The notes: a model not told the origin generated them from the sequence alone. Shown: positions 6,652 through 17,006, counted from the first letter of the stretch. The stretch is 41,216 nucleotides of DNA from Marinilabiliaceae bacterium UBA5488 (GCA_002427105.1 DIPM01000038.1:1-41216), one strand, 5' to 3'. Made by a program: numbers and translations.

Positions 6652-9039
6652 TCACTCTGCCCTCAGCAATCTGACATGATATACTCCTCCGGCGATAGAA
6701 TTCGGATGAGCCCTAAAGACCAGCTCCAATTTATCTTTAGGATTATTTTTCACCAGATCAGAAGGAATAGGATAATCCACATCAAAGAAAACATCAGCTT
6801 TTGAGCCGTCAAGGTTAACAGTAGCCAACACCTGCCCATTGAGCAGGATATCAAAATTACGCCCTGCATCCCCGCCATAATATGTTACGCGTAAGACGGC
6901 TGCTTCTTTGGCACTATCATTGAGCTCATAAGAGAACCATCCTCTCGCATGGCGCCAGTGACGATTTTGATGAACCCCGGTCTCTGAGTTGCTTGCCTTA
7001 AAATTATGATCAGACTCAGGCTGTTGTTGACCCGTTTCAACCTGGTCGATGGTGAGAGCCTCAAGAGCCAGGAGCTCTTCCTCACTCCTCTTTAATGCAG
7101 CCTGCGTTTCTTCATACTCCTCAGCTGTGGCCACTTGCCAGTAAACGGTATATCTCGAGTCGTGAAGGCGATAAAATGGAATCAGTTCAAGCCCTTCTTC
7201 AGGCTCAGGACGGAAAAGTCCTTTTGCTAAAAAGGTTAATGGCTGCCCTTCCAGCGGTGAAATTTGCTCAGCCCAGGTATCACCGGTTTTTACCAATACA
7301 GGAGAATTCTCACGAGATATAAGCGGACCATCAGCCACATGACCCATCCTGCTGCCATCTGCCACCAAACCCTCAAGTCCTTCGCTGCCATTTGCTGCAG
7401 CCAGCACAATCGGGCCGTGCAAAAGTGAAATATATGTAGATTGGTCAGGAAGCAACTCGCCATAGGTATAAAGACCAAATTTCACCTCAACTACGTCACC
7501 GTCAGACCATTTACGGGTAATGGGCAGATACTCGCCGGGACTGCTCTCGCTTCTATACTTCTTTCCATTAACTTTAACAGATAAGGGAGCCCTGTCGTTC
7601 CACTCGGGATGCCTTATAAACAGGGTAAATTCTGCTGCTTGTTTAAGGGCAAGTTTGAGCGTGGTTTCACCACTCTCAGGAAAGTTAGTAGTTTGTGTTA
7701 CTTTAAGTCCTTTTTCTTCCCAATCCAATTCAGATGCTACAAAAAGATTCAGGTACAAGTTCACCGAATCATGCGCATATATAAGCTCGCCATATTTTGC
7801 ATGGTTTTCGATACCTGAGCCCACGCAACACCAAAACGTTTCACCCGGATTAGAATATACGCGGTAGTGCTGCGGCCTCATCGGAGTGAAATAAACCAGG
7901 CCTCCGTGCCCCGGATGCTGCGAACTCAATATATGATTATACATCGCCCTCTCGTAATAATCAATGTATTGGAGCTCGCCTTCATTTTGATAGAGAAGCT
8001 TCGAGAGCTTCATCATATTATAGGTATTACAGGTTTCAGGCCCCTGGCGCGATTCAATCATCGAAGAGAAGTCATCTGATGGGTGAAAATGCTCGTAGGT
8101 GGAATTTCCCCCTATGGTAATGCTACGGTTGTTAACCACGGTTTGCCAGAAAAAGCGCGAGGCATCATGCAAAGCGGAGTCTCCTTCGATAGCGGCAACT
8201 TTCATAAAGCCTATAACTTTGGGAATTTGAGTGTTGGCATGAAGGCCCGAAAGCTTGTCTTCATGTTGCAGCAAAGGATCCAAAATAGCCCTGTGGGAAA
8301 GACGCTCAGCTAAGTGCAAATACTTTTCTTCACCCGTGATAGAGTAAACATCAGCAAAGGCTTCGTTTATGCCACCATGTTCAGAAGCCAGCATAGTTTG
8401 CACTTGCTCATCCGTAAGATTTCCAAACACTGTTAAGAAATAATCGCTCAGACCGATTAGCACCTCACGAGCCTTTTCGTTGCCTGTATATGTCCATGCA
8501 TCTATCAGGCCGGCAAAGAGTTTGTGAATATTATAGATGGGAACCCACTTATTATTTAAGGAAAAACCGCCGGCTCTGATATCGCCCTTCGCGACTTCTT
8601 CCCACATTTGGTATCCTCCCGGGATTCCACCGACATAACCCCTGCCATTTGCCTGCTGGCATCCGGCAAGTTCGTCTATCATATAATTGAGGCGCTCAGA
8701 AGCCTCCGGCAAATCTTCGGATGCGGCAATCAAAGACAAGGAAGTCAGGTAATGCCCGGCAGTGTGGCCGTCCAAACCGGTATTTTCCCAGTTTCCGTAG
8801 CTCTCCGCCTTAGGCTCCAGTCCTGCCTCTTTCAAAAAAGGAGCCAGCAAGCGATCGACATCATGAGACATAACATATTCGACATTAGTCTCAGAAGCAT
8901 GCTTAAATGGGCCATCGGTAATTTTGACCGATGACAAATGGAATGCCTGCAGGTGGTCGGAAGGGCTTTGCCTTTCGTCATTGCAACTTAATAGAGTTGC
9001 AATAAGAGCAAAAACAACAAATAAAGAATATTTACGCAT
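6652..9039 (-). CDS. GH127 beta-L-arabinofuranosidase-like lipoprotein
   Basis: A 795-residue protein with a lipoprotein signal (LIATLLSC, Cys19), so it is probably tethered to an envelope membrane. The catalytic core is GH127 (formerly DUF1680). The zinc-thiolate active site is recognisable: ETCNT gives Glu335 and Cys337, and FWCCVGSG gives Cys404 and Cys405, matching the Glu/Cys/Cys/Cys cluster of characterised beta-L-arabinofuranosidases, in which a cysteine acts as nucleophile. The last ~130 residues (from about 660) look like a separate beta-sandwich domain. It is the final gene of the minus-strand operon, 44 bp after the GH2 gene. Likely substrates are terminal beta-linked L-arabinofuranose residues; GH127 specificities vary, so this is inference from the family. 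Confidence 0.92.
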   Translation of the reverse strand: MRKYSLFVVFALIATLLSCNDERQSPSDHLQAFHLSSVKITDGPFKHASETNVEYVMSHDVDRLLAPFLKEAGLEPKAESYGNWENTGLDGHTAGHYLTSLSLIAASEDLPEASERLNYMIDELAGCQQANGRGYVGGIPGGYQMWEEVAKGDIRAGGFSLNNKWVPIYNIHKLFAGLIDAWTYTGNEKAREVLIGLSDYFLTVFGNLTDEQVQTMLASEHGGINEAFADVYSITGEEKYLHLAERLSHRAILDPLLQHEDKLSGLHANTQIPKVIGFMKVAAIEGDSALHDASRFFWQTVVNNRSITIGGNSTYEHFHPSDDFSSMIESRQGPETCNTYNMMKLSKLLYQNEGELQYIDYYERAMYNHILSSQHPGHGGLVYFTPMRPQHYRVYSNPGETFWCCVGSGIENHAKYGELIYAHDSVNLYLNLFVASELDWEEKGLKVTQTTNFPESGETTLKLALKQAAEFTLFIRHPEWNDRAPLSVKVNGKKYRSESSPGEYLPITRKWSDGDVVEVKFGLYTYGELLPDQSTYISLLHGPIVLAAANGSEGLEGLVADGSRMGHVADGPLISRENSPVLVKTGDTWAEQISPLEGQPLTFLAKGLFRPEPEEGLELIPFYRLHDSRYTVYWQVATAEEYEETQAALKRSEEELLALEALTIDQVETGQQQPESDHNFKASNSETGVHQNRHWRHARGWFSYELNDSAKEAAVLRVTYYGGDAGRNFDILLNGQVLATVNLDGSKADVFFDVDYPIPSDLVKNNPKDKLELVFRAHPNSIAGGVYHVRLLRAE

Positions 9040-9083
9040 AAGTATATTTTTAAAAATTAATATTAAAAGCTATATAAACGGCA

Positions 9084-11843
9084 CTATTCACTTGTCAGGG
9101 AATAACTGCTCTCCCTCAAACCGGGAGAAAGGGCTTTTATAGTGATAATACCCGGCTCATCTACCTTTCCTCGCACTATAGCCAGACATTTTCCGCTAAA
9201 AGTGTTCCTTTGCGATGAAGGGAAAGCAAGCATATCACTTGGATCGCCATTATCGGTAGCAACGATTTCTCCGGGTCCTTCAACAATAAATCGTACAGGG
9301 AAAGCAGCATCGGGCACCATACGCCCTTCACGATCGGTCACCTTTACTGTCACAAAAGCCAGATCTTTTCTATCTGCGGTTATCCGGTCTCTGTCCACCT
9401 CCATTTTCAGGGAGAATGCCTCGCCGGTGGTTTGCACTACATTTTCTGCCCATTGTTCACCATTCTTGTATGCCACAGCTTTCAGCTCACCGGCTTCATA
9501 CAAGATGTCGTCCCAACGGAGACGGTATTCAAGCTCCCCTTTTTTCTTCCGTCCTTTAGACTTACCATTAAGAAAAAGTTCCACTTCATCACCTGTGGTA
9601 AAAATATGTACAGGCGTAATTTCACCAAGCCTCTCTGCCCAATTCCAATGAGGCAGGATATGAACCATTGGCAGATCCGGCCGCCACCGTGACTGGTAGA
9701 GGTAGAAACGGTCTTTTTTGAATCCTGCCAGATCGATGATTCCACAATAAGAACTGCGAGATGAATAGTAAGGTGTCGGCTCTCCTAAATGATCCCATCC
9801 CGTCCACACAAAAGCTCCCGCCACAAAAGGATTAAGATCCTGCATCATAAAAACCTTGTCGGGCGAAGACCCAAAATCAACAGCATAGAGCTCATAACTA
9901 CTAACTTGCGCATTACGGGAGTCTCCACCCTGACCGTCGCGGGTCGGGCTACTCATCTTGTCGCTAACCGGGAAGAGATAGACCCCCCTGCTGCTAAAAG
10001 AAGAAGCCACCTCACTGCCAAAAATAACCCTGTCGGGATATGCTGCATGGAAATATCCATATTGCGGCTTTGTCCTTATTCGCTCAGTTCCTTCAAATTC
10101 GGGTTCCTGTCTTATGCCTTCACCTTGATAATTTAAGCCGATTACATCTGCAACACGAGCAAATGGCATGTCAGGCTTGGCGTAATTCATAGATAGAGTG
10201 GTGAAACGTGTCGGGTCTTCCTCCCTTACAATAGCATCCAGACGCTCAGCTATAGCTGCCCCGGCTTCTCCTGTATATTGCTCGCCAACTTCATTGCCAT
10301 AGCTCCACATAATAATTGAGGGATGATTTCGGTCGCGTCGGATAAAGGAGCGAAGGTCAGCTTCTGACCATTCATCGAAAATCAGGTGAAAGTCGTGTGC
10401 TGTCTTCTTCCTCTGCCAGGAGTCTAAAATCTCGTTAACAACCAGAAAGCCCATCCTGTCAGCAAGATCCAGCAACTCAGGTGCGGGTGGGTTGTGTGCC
10501 ATACGAATTGCATTGCATCCCATCTCCTGCAAGAGCTCCAATTGCCTCTCGGCTGCCCGTTTGTTAAATGCCGCACCTAAGGCGCCTAAATCGTGATGTT
10601 GATTAACACCTTTAATTTTAATCAATTCCCCGTTAACAATGAGGCCCTGATTGGGATCCATTTGAATATCACGAATTCCAAACTCCGTTTCATAACGGTC
10701 TATTATCTTCCCGTTCTGAGAAAGAGTAGTAAGTGCCTTATATAAATGAGGTCTCTGTTGAGGCCTGGGACCCCACAATTTGGGATTATTGAGCTCCATA
10801 GCCATCTGTGCCACGGCTTTTCCCTTAGCCTCCAATGCCACTTCTTTTGAAGGAAAACTACCAACAGCCTCCGATAAGATTTCTCCCGTAGCGCTAAGCT
10901 CGTAAACTTCAGAGTTTACGACAACTATTGCAGAGGATTCAGAGTCATTATCTATATTAATATTCAGCTTAATTGTTGCAGAAGCCTCAGAAACATAGCT
11001 TGTGGTAACATAGCTGCCCCATTGCCCAATATGAACGGCATTAGTTTTAGTTAACCAAACATTACGATAAATCCCGGCGCCCGGATACCAGCGAGAAGAG
11101 TAATTGGGGTTATCAAGTCGGATAGCCAGCTGATTATCTGCTCCATAATAAAGATAAGAACTTAAATCCAGACGCCATGAGTTATAACCGTAAGGCCAGC
11201 CCCCGACTAATGTACCATTAAGCCACACCATGGCATAGGACATGGCACCTTCTATGTCAAGAAAAATGGATTTGCCCTTATCCGAAGCAGGAATGCTAAT
11301 TTTATTTCTGTACCAGCCAACTCCTTGCACAGGGAGCCGCCCCATGCCACCGCCCACTTCCGGCTTATCACCATCATAAAATGGCCCTTTGATGGCCCAA
11401 TCGTGAGGCAGATTCACTCTCTCCCAGCCGCTATCATCAAAATCCTTTTGAATAAAAGGAAAATCATTACCAGGCGCCTCTCTTTCGGGGCGCTGGTAAT
11501 GATTTTGAGAATCAGCGATAAAAGGATTTGCTGTAGGCAAAACCCATGGTTTCAAGACTTCATTCGAGCCCCCGGTTTCGACAGCTTCAGTAGGCGTGGC
11601 ATCTGCAACCAAATATTCATTGTTCTCCATGACCTCGGGTCGAATGTCATAAATTAGCTTATCGGCTTCATCGGCATTTTCATATTTAAAAAAACGCCAT
11701 CCCTCATTCAATAATATCCTCTCGCGCGGAGAAAGCATATCATCTTGCTGTACACCGCATGATAACATAGCCCCACACGCGAATATTATTAAGGCGGATA
11801 AATAAGCGTATCTCAGCCATGTTTTAATTAGTTTTGCCATCAT
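9084..11843 (-). CDS. GH2 beta-galactosidase-type lipoprotein with C-terminal DUF4982-like domains
   Basis: A 919-residue GH2 enzyme with a lipoprotein signal (ACGAMLSC, Cys29). The N-terminal jelly-roll sugar-binding domain spans roughly 110-265 (NLPHDWAIKGPF, GVGWYRN), then an Ig-like domain, then the TIM barrel. Catalytic residues are visible: acid/base Glu in IMWSYGNE (~518) and nucleophile Glu in VIFGSE (~611). The C-terminal part (~730-919) has DUF4982/Ig-like features (GDEVELFLNGKSKGRKK). Residues 50-110 are an extra segment not expected in a minimal GH2. The family includes beta-galactosidases, beta-glucuronidases and others; next to arabinosidases, a beta-galactosidase acting on galactan or arabinogalactan side chains is the best guess. 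Gaps are 32 bp to the GH97 gene and 44 bp to the GH127 gene. Confidence 0.92.
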   Translation of the reverse strand: MMAKLIKTWLRYAYLSALIIFACGAMLSCGVQQDDMLSPRERILLNEGWRFFKYENADEADKLIYDIRPEVMENNEYLVADATPTEAVETGGSNEVLKPWVLPTANPFIADSQNHYQRPEREAPGNDFPFIQKDFDDSGWERVNLPHDWAIKGPFYDGDKPEVGGGMGRLPVQGVGWYRNKISIPASDKGKSIFLDIEGAMSYAMVWLNGTLVGGWPYGYNSWRLDLSSYLYYGADNQLAIRLDNPNYSSRWYPGAGIYRNVWLTKTNAVHIGQWGSYVTTSYVSEASATIKLNINIDNDSESSAIVVVNSEVYELSATGEILSEAVGSFPSKEVALEAKGKAVAQMAMELNNPKLWGPRPQQRPHLYKALTTLSQNGKIIDRYETEFGIRDIQMDPNQGLIVNGELIKIKGVNQHHDLGALGAAFNKRAAERQLELLQEMGCNAIRMAHNPPAPELLDLADRMGFLVVNEILDSWQRKKTAHDFHLIFDEWSEADLRSFIRRDRNHPSIIMWSYGNEVGEQYTGEAGAAIAERLDAIVREEDPTRFTTLSMNYAKPDMPFARVADVIGLNYQGEGIRQEPEFEGTERIRTKPQYGYFHAAYPDRVIFGSEVASSFSSRGVYLFPVSDKMSSPTRDGQGGDSRNAQVSSYELYAVDFGSSPDKVFMMQDLNPFVAGAFVWTGWDHLGEPTPYYSSRSSYCGIIDLAGFKKDRFYLYQSRWRPDLPMVHILPHWNWAERLGEITPVHIFTTGDEVELFLNGKSKGRKKKGELEYRLRWDDILYEAGELKAVAYKNGEQWAENVVQTTGEAFSLKMEVDRDRITADRKDLAFVTVKVTDREGRMVPDAAFPVRFIVEGPGEIVATDNGDPSDMLAFPSSQRNTFSGKCLAIVRGKVDEPGIITIKALSPGLRESSYSLTSE

Positions 11844-11875
11844 AATATGAGATTCTATTACTGTAAATATCCAGA

Positions 11876-13819
11876 CTATTGCTTTATAACAAAGCCTCCG
11901 TTGGGCTGCATGGTCACAACCAATTTGCCGTCACGGCCAACTTTAGCTTCAGTTAGAACAGCTTCTTTTTTATTGTTGTCATTATATACACTTACCTTTT
12001 GACCACTCAACACAGGAAGGCTCAGGTTCAGTTTCAAGGCATCCTTTTGTGCATTAACCCCGGCAATGTACCACTGCTCGCCGTGACGACGTGCGATAAC
12101 AGAATATTTTCCGGGATAGCCGTCAATATAAAGAGTCTCATCCCAGGTGGTAGGAATCTCTTTCATAAAGTCTATAAGTATCTCCGGAGCATCTGTCAGA
12201 TTATTGGGCGTCAGGGCAAACATCTGAACCGGATTCTGAAAGAGAATGCCGGTAGCGATCTGGAACACATCGGTTGTCAGACGCTCTTGTCCACTGCTAT
12301 TTCCTCTGTTGAGAAATTTGTTCATAAATACGCCACCAAACTCCATATTGGCAACACTATTGCGCACGAAAGGATGCAGAGTAGCGTAAAAAGCCTCATT
12401 ATTACGAACATCTTGCGAGAATATAAGCATCTCGGAGGCCAGAACAGCTTCACTGCCAACAAAGTTGGGATACATCCGTTCCCATCCGCGCGGCAAGGTA
12501 CAGCCGTGGAAAATAATCATCAGACCATAATCGTTGGCATCCGAAAGGATGTCTTCATACAAATTCATAGTCTCCTGTTTATCTCCACCAAAAAAGTCAA
12601 CCTTCAAGCCTTTTACGTCCATCTTTTGGAGCCATTTCATCTCCTCTTTTCTGGCAATAGAAGTATTCATCCTGTTTCTGGGCCCTTGTGGGGCATCATT
12701 AAAGCCTCCGTTAGAATTATACCACAGAAAAACATCAACATTCTTTGAATGAGCATAGTTTATCAGTTCCTCCATCTTCTGGTAGCCTATATTAGCATCC
12801 CACAAAGCATCAATCAAAATATACTCGTATCCCAAAGCTGATGCCAGATCAATATACTTTATCTGATCGTCCCAGTTCATGCTTTGGTCTTGCCAAACAA
12901 TCCAGCTCCAGGTACCTCTGCCATATTGATATTCCTGTGATGCTTCATATAATGGCTCAACAAGGTCGTAAGGAATAGTTGTCTCAACTATGGGCTTAAG
13001 ATTAGAGCCTACTGTAATGGTACGCCAGGGAGTCGCCCCCGGAAGCGAAACTTGAGCCCCGCTGCTTCCGAAGCCGTTGTTATGTGTGATATTCGGATAC
13101 TGTACTGAATAAAGACCATCTTTGCTTCCTTCACTAAGATGAGAGGCGCAATACTGGCTGCTAACACCTGTTTCAGAGACAAGAACCCATCCATCCCCAC
13201 CCACGCGAAAGAGACCGGGGAACACATAGCCCTGCTTGCCGTGAGTTGGCCGTCCAATGGGCTCATCGTTGGTATAGCCGCTTTCGTAGCTTGGCGATGT
13301 TCGTGCAAAGCCTTCCATCGCTCTCATCATCGGCGAGAGAAAGGTTGTGGTATATTGCGGAAACTTAAAGCCGCTAAGTTCTTTCTCCACCACCACGGCT
13401 CTTCTTTCGCCCCATTGTGGCAGTTCATAGCGAAAGGCCACATCGTTATTACTCACCTGAAACACTAACTTGATTCCCCTTTGCTGAGAATCTTCAAAGG
13501 CCAGGTCAAGCTTATTGGCAATGTAGAGAATATTAGATTTTTTAATTTTATCCTGAGAGTATTTTTTCTCAACCCTATCTGCCGAATGTTCTATAAAAGA
13601 TAGATTTTGACTAAAATCCCCCTCATTGGTAATAATACCGAGAGGCGATTTCTCCAGCATAAGCTTCCCGTCATAATGAATGGTATAGGAAGGCTGCCCC
13701 TCTTCAAGAAACACATCAAGCTTTAGCAATCCGTTTGGACCTGACAGCGATGCTATTTGAGCAAAAGCACTATGGCTAAGGATAAATACTACTATAAATA
13801 ACCAGACTTTCTTCATTGT
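11876..13819 (-). CDS. GH97 retaining glycosidase (alpha-galactosidase / beta-L-arabinopyranosidase type)
   Basis: A secreted GH97 enzyme of 647 residues. The start is set at ATG 13819, giving MKKVWLFIVVFILSHSAFAQ, a good signal peptide; the upstream in-frame ATG at 13855 would put a poor leader in front. The protein has the family's N-terminal beta-sandwich, a TIM barrel from about residue 295 (GRGTWSWIVWQDQSMNWDDQ), and a C-terminal sheet domain. The segment GLKVDFFGGD places an Asp (~407) where retaining GH97 enzymes keep their nucleophile, followed by NFVGSEAV (Glu ~456) as candidate acid/base. Inverting SusB-type alpha-glucosidases lack this Asp. The neighbouring arabinosidases make alpha-galactosidase or beta-L-arabinopyranosidase the best candidates; both activities are known among retaining GH97 members. 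Confidence 0.9.
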   Translation of the reverse strand, partial: TMKKVWLFIVVFILSHSAFAQIASLSGPNGLLKLDVFLEEGQPSYTIHYDGKLMLEKSPLGIITNEGDFSQNLSFIEHSADRVEKKYSQDKIKKSNILYIANKLDLAFEDSQQRGIKLVFQVSNNDVAFRYELPQWGERRAVVVEKELSGFKFPQYTTTFLSPMMRAMEGFARTSPSYESGYTNDEPIGRPTHGKQGYVFPGLFRVGGDGWVLVSETGVSSQYCASHLSEGSKDGLYSVQYPNITHNNGFGSSGAQVSLPGATPWRTITVGSNLKPIVETTIPYDLVEPLYEASQEYQYGRGTWSWIVWQDQSMNWDDQIKYIDLASALGYEYILIDALWDANIGYQKMEELINYAHSKNVDVFLWYNSNGGFNDAPQGPRNRMNTSIARKEEMKWLQKMDVKGLKVDFFGGDKQETMNLYEDILSDANDYGLMIIFHGCTLPRGWERMYPNFVGSEAVLASEMLIFSQDVRNNEAFYATLHPFVRNSVANMEFGGVFMNKFLNRGNSSGQERLTTDVFQIATGILFQNPVQMFALTPNNLTDAPEILIDFMKEIPTTWDETLYIDGYPGKYSVIARRHGEQWYIAGVNAQKDALKLNLSLPVLSGQKVSVYNDNNKKEAVLTEAKVGRDGKLVVTMQPNGGFVIKQ

Positions 13820-13866
13820 AGAAATTTTCAAATAACAATTAAAATAAAACGCCAACTTAACATGCT

Positions 13867-15255
13867 CTATTCTGAAAACATCCAGTAGTCAAAATACATC
13901 AAATGACTCTTTGGACTACCCTTTACCACAAAGTATAAATCATGTACCCCTGTAATACCCGGAATATCTGCAGCAACTATGGCCCAACGGTTAGCTCCGC
14001 CGGTCCGGGGGATTCGAACTGAGGCAATACTCTCAGCATCAACACTTCCCAGTCTCACTTCCAGAAAGACAGGATCATTATGCGTGGTGCTAACGCGAGC
14101 TCTGAATTTCTTAGCTCCTTTATCTTTGAAATCCACATCACGAACCTTGATATAACTTCCGTCTTGATTGGCAGTTACAAAGACTCCTACTTCCTTGTTT
14201 TGGGATGCTTTAAATCCTTCAGAAAACGCAATCGTTTCGGCCTGATTCAGAATATAGGGGTTTAGCGTAGCTAAGCCCCCTTTTATACCCTCGGTCATTC
14301 TCAGCTGAGGAATGCTTCCATCCGCATTAAAAGTCATTTCCTCCACACAAACCGAGCGGTTAAAGCCTCCGCCGCCGGGCAAGGCGCCATTGTGATAGAA
14401 GAAATATGTTTTACCCCTGAAATCAATAACACCGGGATGATTTGTGAAGGCTGAACCTTGAGTAGGCATAACAACGCCGCCATATTTCCAGGGCCCTTCA
14501 GCACTCTTCGCGGTAGAATATCCTATATGCTCCGGAAGAGGGCCGCCCGGCCAAAACAGGTAATATATATCCTTCCTTTTATAAAGCCATGGCCCCTCTT
14601 CATACAGCGTGCTGCGATTGGCGTCTCCTTCCCTTTTGCCGAAAGACCCTTCCGTAAGTGGCACTTTCACGACCTCGCCATCATAGGAAATCATATTATC
14701 GTTCAGCTTCACATAATACAAGTTGGGATTACCCCAATACATGTAGGCTTGACCGTCATCATCAATAAAAACGCTGGGGTCAATATCACCCCAGTCGGTT
14801 TGTACCAAGGGGGCTCCGATAGGATCGTAAAAGGGGCCCATAGGACTATCAGCCACAGCCACTCCAATTGCTCCACGGTTGTTGGTCTTTGAAATCATGG
14901 GCACATACATATAAAACTTACCGTCGCGTTCTATACATTGAGGAGCCCATGCATCACCTTTAGCCCATTCAAAATCATAATACGACAAAACCACTCCGTG
15001 ATCTGTCCAGTTGACCATATCATTAGTGGAATAAAGATTCCAGTTATTCATTGTAAACCAGGTCGATCCGTCCTCATCATGGGTGGTATAAAGATAGAGC
15101 CTGTCGTTCCATACCATAGGGGCAGGATCTGCGGTGTATTTCGTCTGCACTATTGGGTTTTGTGCCCCAGCAAATTTGGCAGAGAACAGCACTATCAGGA
15201 CTAAGGAGAGTTTAAGATTCAAAATTTTCGTTTGCATAACTCTTAATGTATTCAT
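13867..15255 (-). CDS. GH43 glycosidase with C-terminal CBM6
   Basis: A 462-residue secreted protein: signal peptide (LSLVLIVLFSAKFAGAQ), five-bladed GH43 propeller (~35-325) and a CBM6-type beta-sandwich (~335-460, from LNQAETIAFSEGF). The three GH43 acids can be placed: Asp in YTADPAPM, Asp in WGDIDPSVF and Glu in YEEGPW. GH43 enzymes remove alpha-L-arabinofuranose or beta-xylose, or cut arabinan; this architecture fits an exo-acting arabinofuranosidase or xylosidase. The ATG at 15255 overlaps the TGA of the upstream GH43 gene (ATGA), supporting this start and translational coupling. A second ATG at 15237 (MQTKILNLK) gives an equally good signal peptide. Confidence 0.92.
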   Translation of the reverse strand: MNTLRVMQTKILNLKLSLVLIVLFSAKFAGAQNPIVQTKYTADPAPMVWNDRLYLYTTHDEDGSTWFTMNNWNLYSTNDMVNWTDHGVVLSYYDFEWAKGDAWAPQCIERDGKFYMYVPMISKTNNRGAIGVAVADSPMGPFYDPIGAPLVQTDWGDIDPSVFIDDDGQAYMYWGNPNLYYVKLNDNMISYDGEVVKVPLTEGSFGKREGDANRSTLYEEGPWLYKRKDIYYLFWPGGPLPEHIGYSTAKSAEGPWKYGGVVMPTQGSAFTNHPGVIDFRGKTYFFYHNGALPGGGGFNRSVCVEEMTFNADGSIPQLRMTEGIKGGLATLNPYILNQAETIAFSEGFKASQNKEVGVFVTANQDGSYIKVRDVDFKDKGAKKFRARVSTTHNDPVFLEVRLGSVDAESIASVRIPRTGGANRWAIVAADIPGITGVHDLYFVVKGSPKSHLMYFDYWMFSE

Positions 15256-17006
15256 TTAATATTAGGGAATGCATCATTGCCGGTGGTGGCATATAATCCG
15301 ATAAAGCTGCCGGTGAAGCCTCCTGCCACGTCTGTGGAGAGGATATCACCTGAGACCCTTCCTCCAAGGTTAAAGAAATTAACTCCATCCAGGGAATAAT
15401 TAAAACGATACTCGTCGCCTTCTGCTGTAACCTGTAGTGTCAAGGTCTTAGCTGTCTGTACGGGCATAGAGGCTATAATTTTTGAAGTCCCTTTTTCTGT
15501 GCGCTGCAAAACCAAATAATTCTGCTTTCCCTTTGCGGTAAGGCCAAAGACGTAGTTGAAGCGCTCGCTCTGATAGCAAACCAAACCTGCCAGATCCTTT
15601 TCGGAAGAGGGGCTGTATTGCAAATTTGCAGTGGCTGTAAAGTGCCTGTGCTGCTGCCTGTGGAAAAGTGAAGCTATTGGAGCAACAGCCTTCACATTAG
15701 TAGCAAAGGGCTGGACTTTTATTCCTCCTTTGGCCAAAGAGATAAAGTCTTCACGCGGGCCGCGCATTCCAATCCACCTGTAATCAAGCTCTTCAGCTTT
15801 AAAATCTTCAGTAAAAACATAGTTACCATTAGGGAAGAAACCTGCTTCAGCAGTCTTATTAACTACTCCTACAGGCATTTTGAGCTTTGGCTCAAAAGGA
15901 ATCAGGCCGTTTTCAAAAACCGGGAATTCACCAGTCCAGTCAACGGGCAGTATAAAAGTCTCACGACCGGTATTTACACGCTTAGCTTCATTGGGGCGAA
16001 CTGCCAGGAATACAGCATAATAGTCTCCATCAGGCGTTTCAACAATATCGGCATGGCCTGCCCAGTCAACGAAATTATCTCTTTCAGGATTCAAATATCT
16101 TTGTGACAATATAGGATTTGAAGGCGCAGGTGTATATGGCCCCTTAGGGTCATCACTTACAAAGATTACCTCACTATGCCAATCGCCTGTACCTCCTTCG
16201 GCGCACATAAGGTAGTAACGATCGTATTTCTTATAAATATGTGGAGCTTCAATCCAAATAGGCTTTTTGCTGATATCCACACCGCCATCAACTATTATTT
16301 TGTCAGTTCCTGCAATCACCTGATCATTTTCCAAATCATACTCCCAAATCTTTATCACCCGATGTCCCTCATACAAGGCTTTACCCCTATCAGGAGCATC
16401 ATTGTGAACAACATAGGCTTTGCCGTTATCATCAAAAAACAGCGAAGGATCAATGCCTTCGAAATTGAGTTTGTAGGGATCACTCCAGCCTTTCAGAGGG
16501 TCTTTTGTTTTGACAACTATATTGCCCATATCTCCTGCAAACTGGGTAGTAATCATATAAAAAGTATAATTATTCGGGTTGTATCGAATCACAGGAGCAT
16601 AGATTCCTGCGGCGATGCCACTATCATGCACCTTCAATTGCGATTTTCTGTCGAGCACATGACCAATTTGTTTCCAGTTAACTAAATCTGTAGAATGAAA
16701 GATAGGCACACCGGGGAAAAATGCAAAAGAGGAGCTGACAAGATAATAGTCATCACCTTTGCGCGTAATAGAAGGGTCGGGATAACAACCTTGAAGAATA
16801 GGGTTGTAAAACTCATCACTATTGAGCGGATAATTGTTATACACGGGGTCATTACCTTCATAAACAAATTGCGTAAAGACCGGAGCATTCCCTTCTGACT
16901 TCTTTTGGGCTTGCATATCACCGGTAAAAAACAGCCCTACAAGCATAAGTGCAATAATAGCCTTTGGCATATTTACACTTAAAAACACGCTTTTAAATCT
17001 TTTCAT
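15252..17006 (-). CDS. GH43 beta-xylosidase/alpha-L-arabinofuranosidase
   Basis: The 584-residue first gene of the minus-strand glycosidase operon. A signal peptide is present (AIIALMLVGLFFTGDMQAQ); the start at 17006 leaves a 13-residue extension before MPKAI, which is an alternative start. The GH43 propeller (~65-375) has the acids in CYPDPSITR, EGIDPSLFF and WIEAPHIYK, plus the FFPGVPIFHSTDLVNW segment typical of exo-acting beta-xylosidase/arabinofuranosidase subfamilies. The C-terminal ~190 residues form a second beta-sandwich (GH43_C2/DUF1349-like). Its stop overlaps the next start by 4 bp. The long gap upstream (17007-17403) should contain the operon promoter, but no clean -7 box was found on this strand. 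Confidence 0.93.
   Translation of the reverse strand: MKRFKSVFLSVNMPKAIIALMLVGLFFTGDMQAQKKSEGNAPVFTQFVYEGNDPVYNNYPLNSDEFYNPILQGCYPDPSITRKGDDYYLVSSSFAFFPGVPIFHSTDLVNWKQIGHVLDRKSQLKVHDSGIAAGIYAPVIRYNPNNYTFYMITTQFAGDMGNIVVKTKDPLKGWSDPYKLNFEGIDPSLFFDDNGKAYVVHNDAPDRGKALYEGHRVIKIWEYDLENDQVIAGTDKIIVDGGVDISKKPIWIEAPHIYKKYDRYYLMCAEGGTGDWHSEVIFVSDDPKGPYTPAPSNPILSQRYLNPERDNFVDWAGHADIVETPDGDYYAVFLAVRPNEAKRVNTGRETFILPVDWTGEFPVFENGLIPFEPKLKMPVGVVNKTAEAGFFPNGNYVFTEDFKAEELDYRWIGMRGPREDFISLAKGGIKVQPFATNVKAVAPIASLFHRQQHRHFTATANLQYSPSSEKDLAGLVCYQSERFNYVFGLTAKGKQNYLVLQRTEKGTSKIIASMPVQTAKTLTLQVTAEGDEYRFNYSLDGVNFFNLGGRVSGDILSTDVAGGFTGSFIGLYATTGNDAFPNIK

Noticed and set aside
11999..12748. A 249-codon open frame antisense to the GH97 gene
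   Set aside because: It mirrors the codon structure of a clear GH97 gene, has no family features or start signals, and similar shadow frames occur opposite the other long genes.
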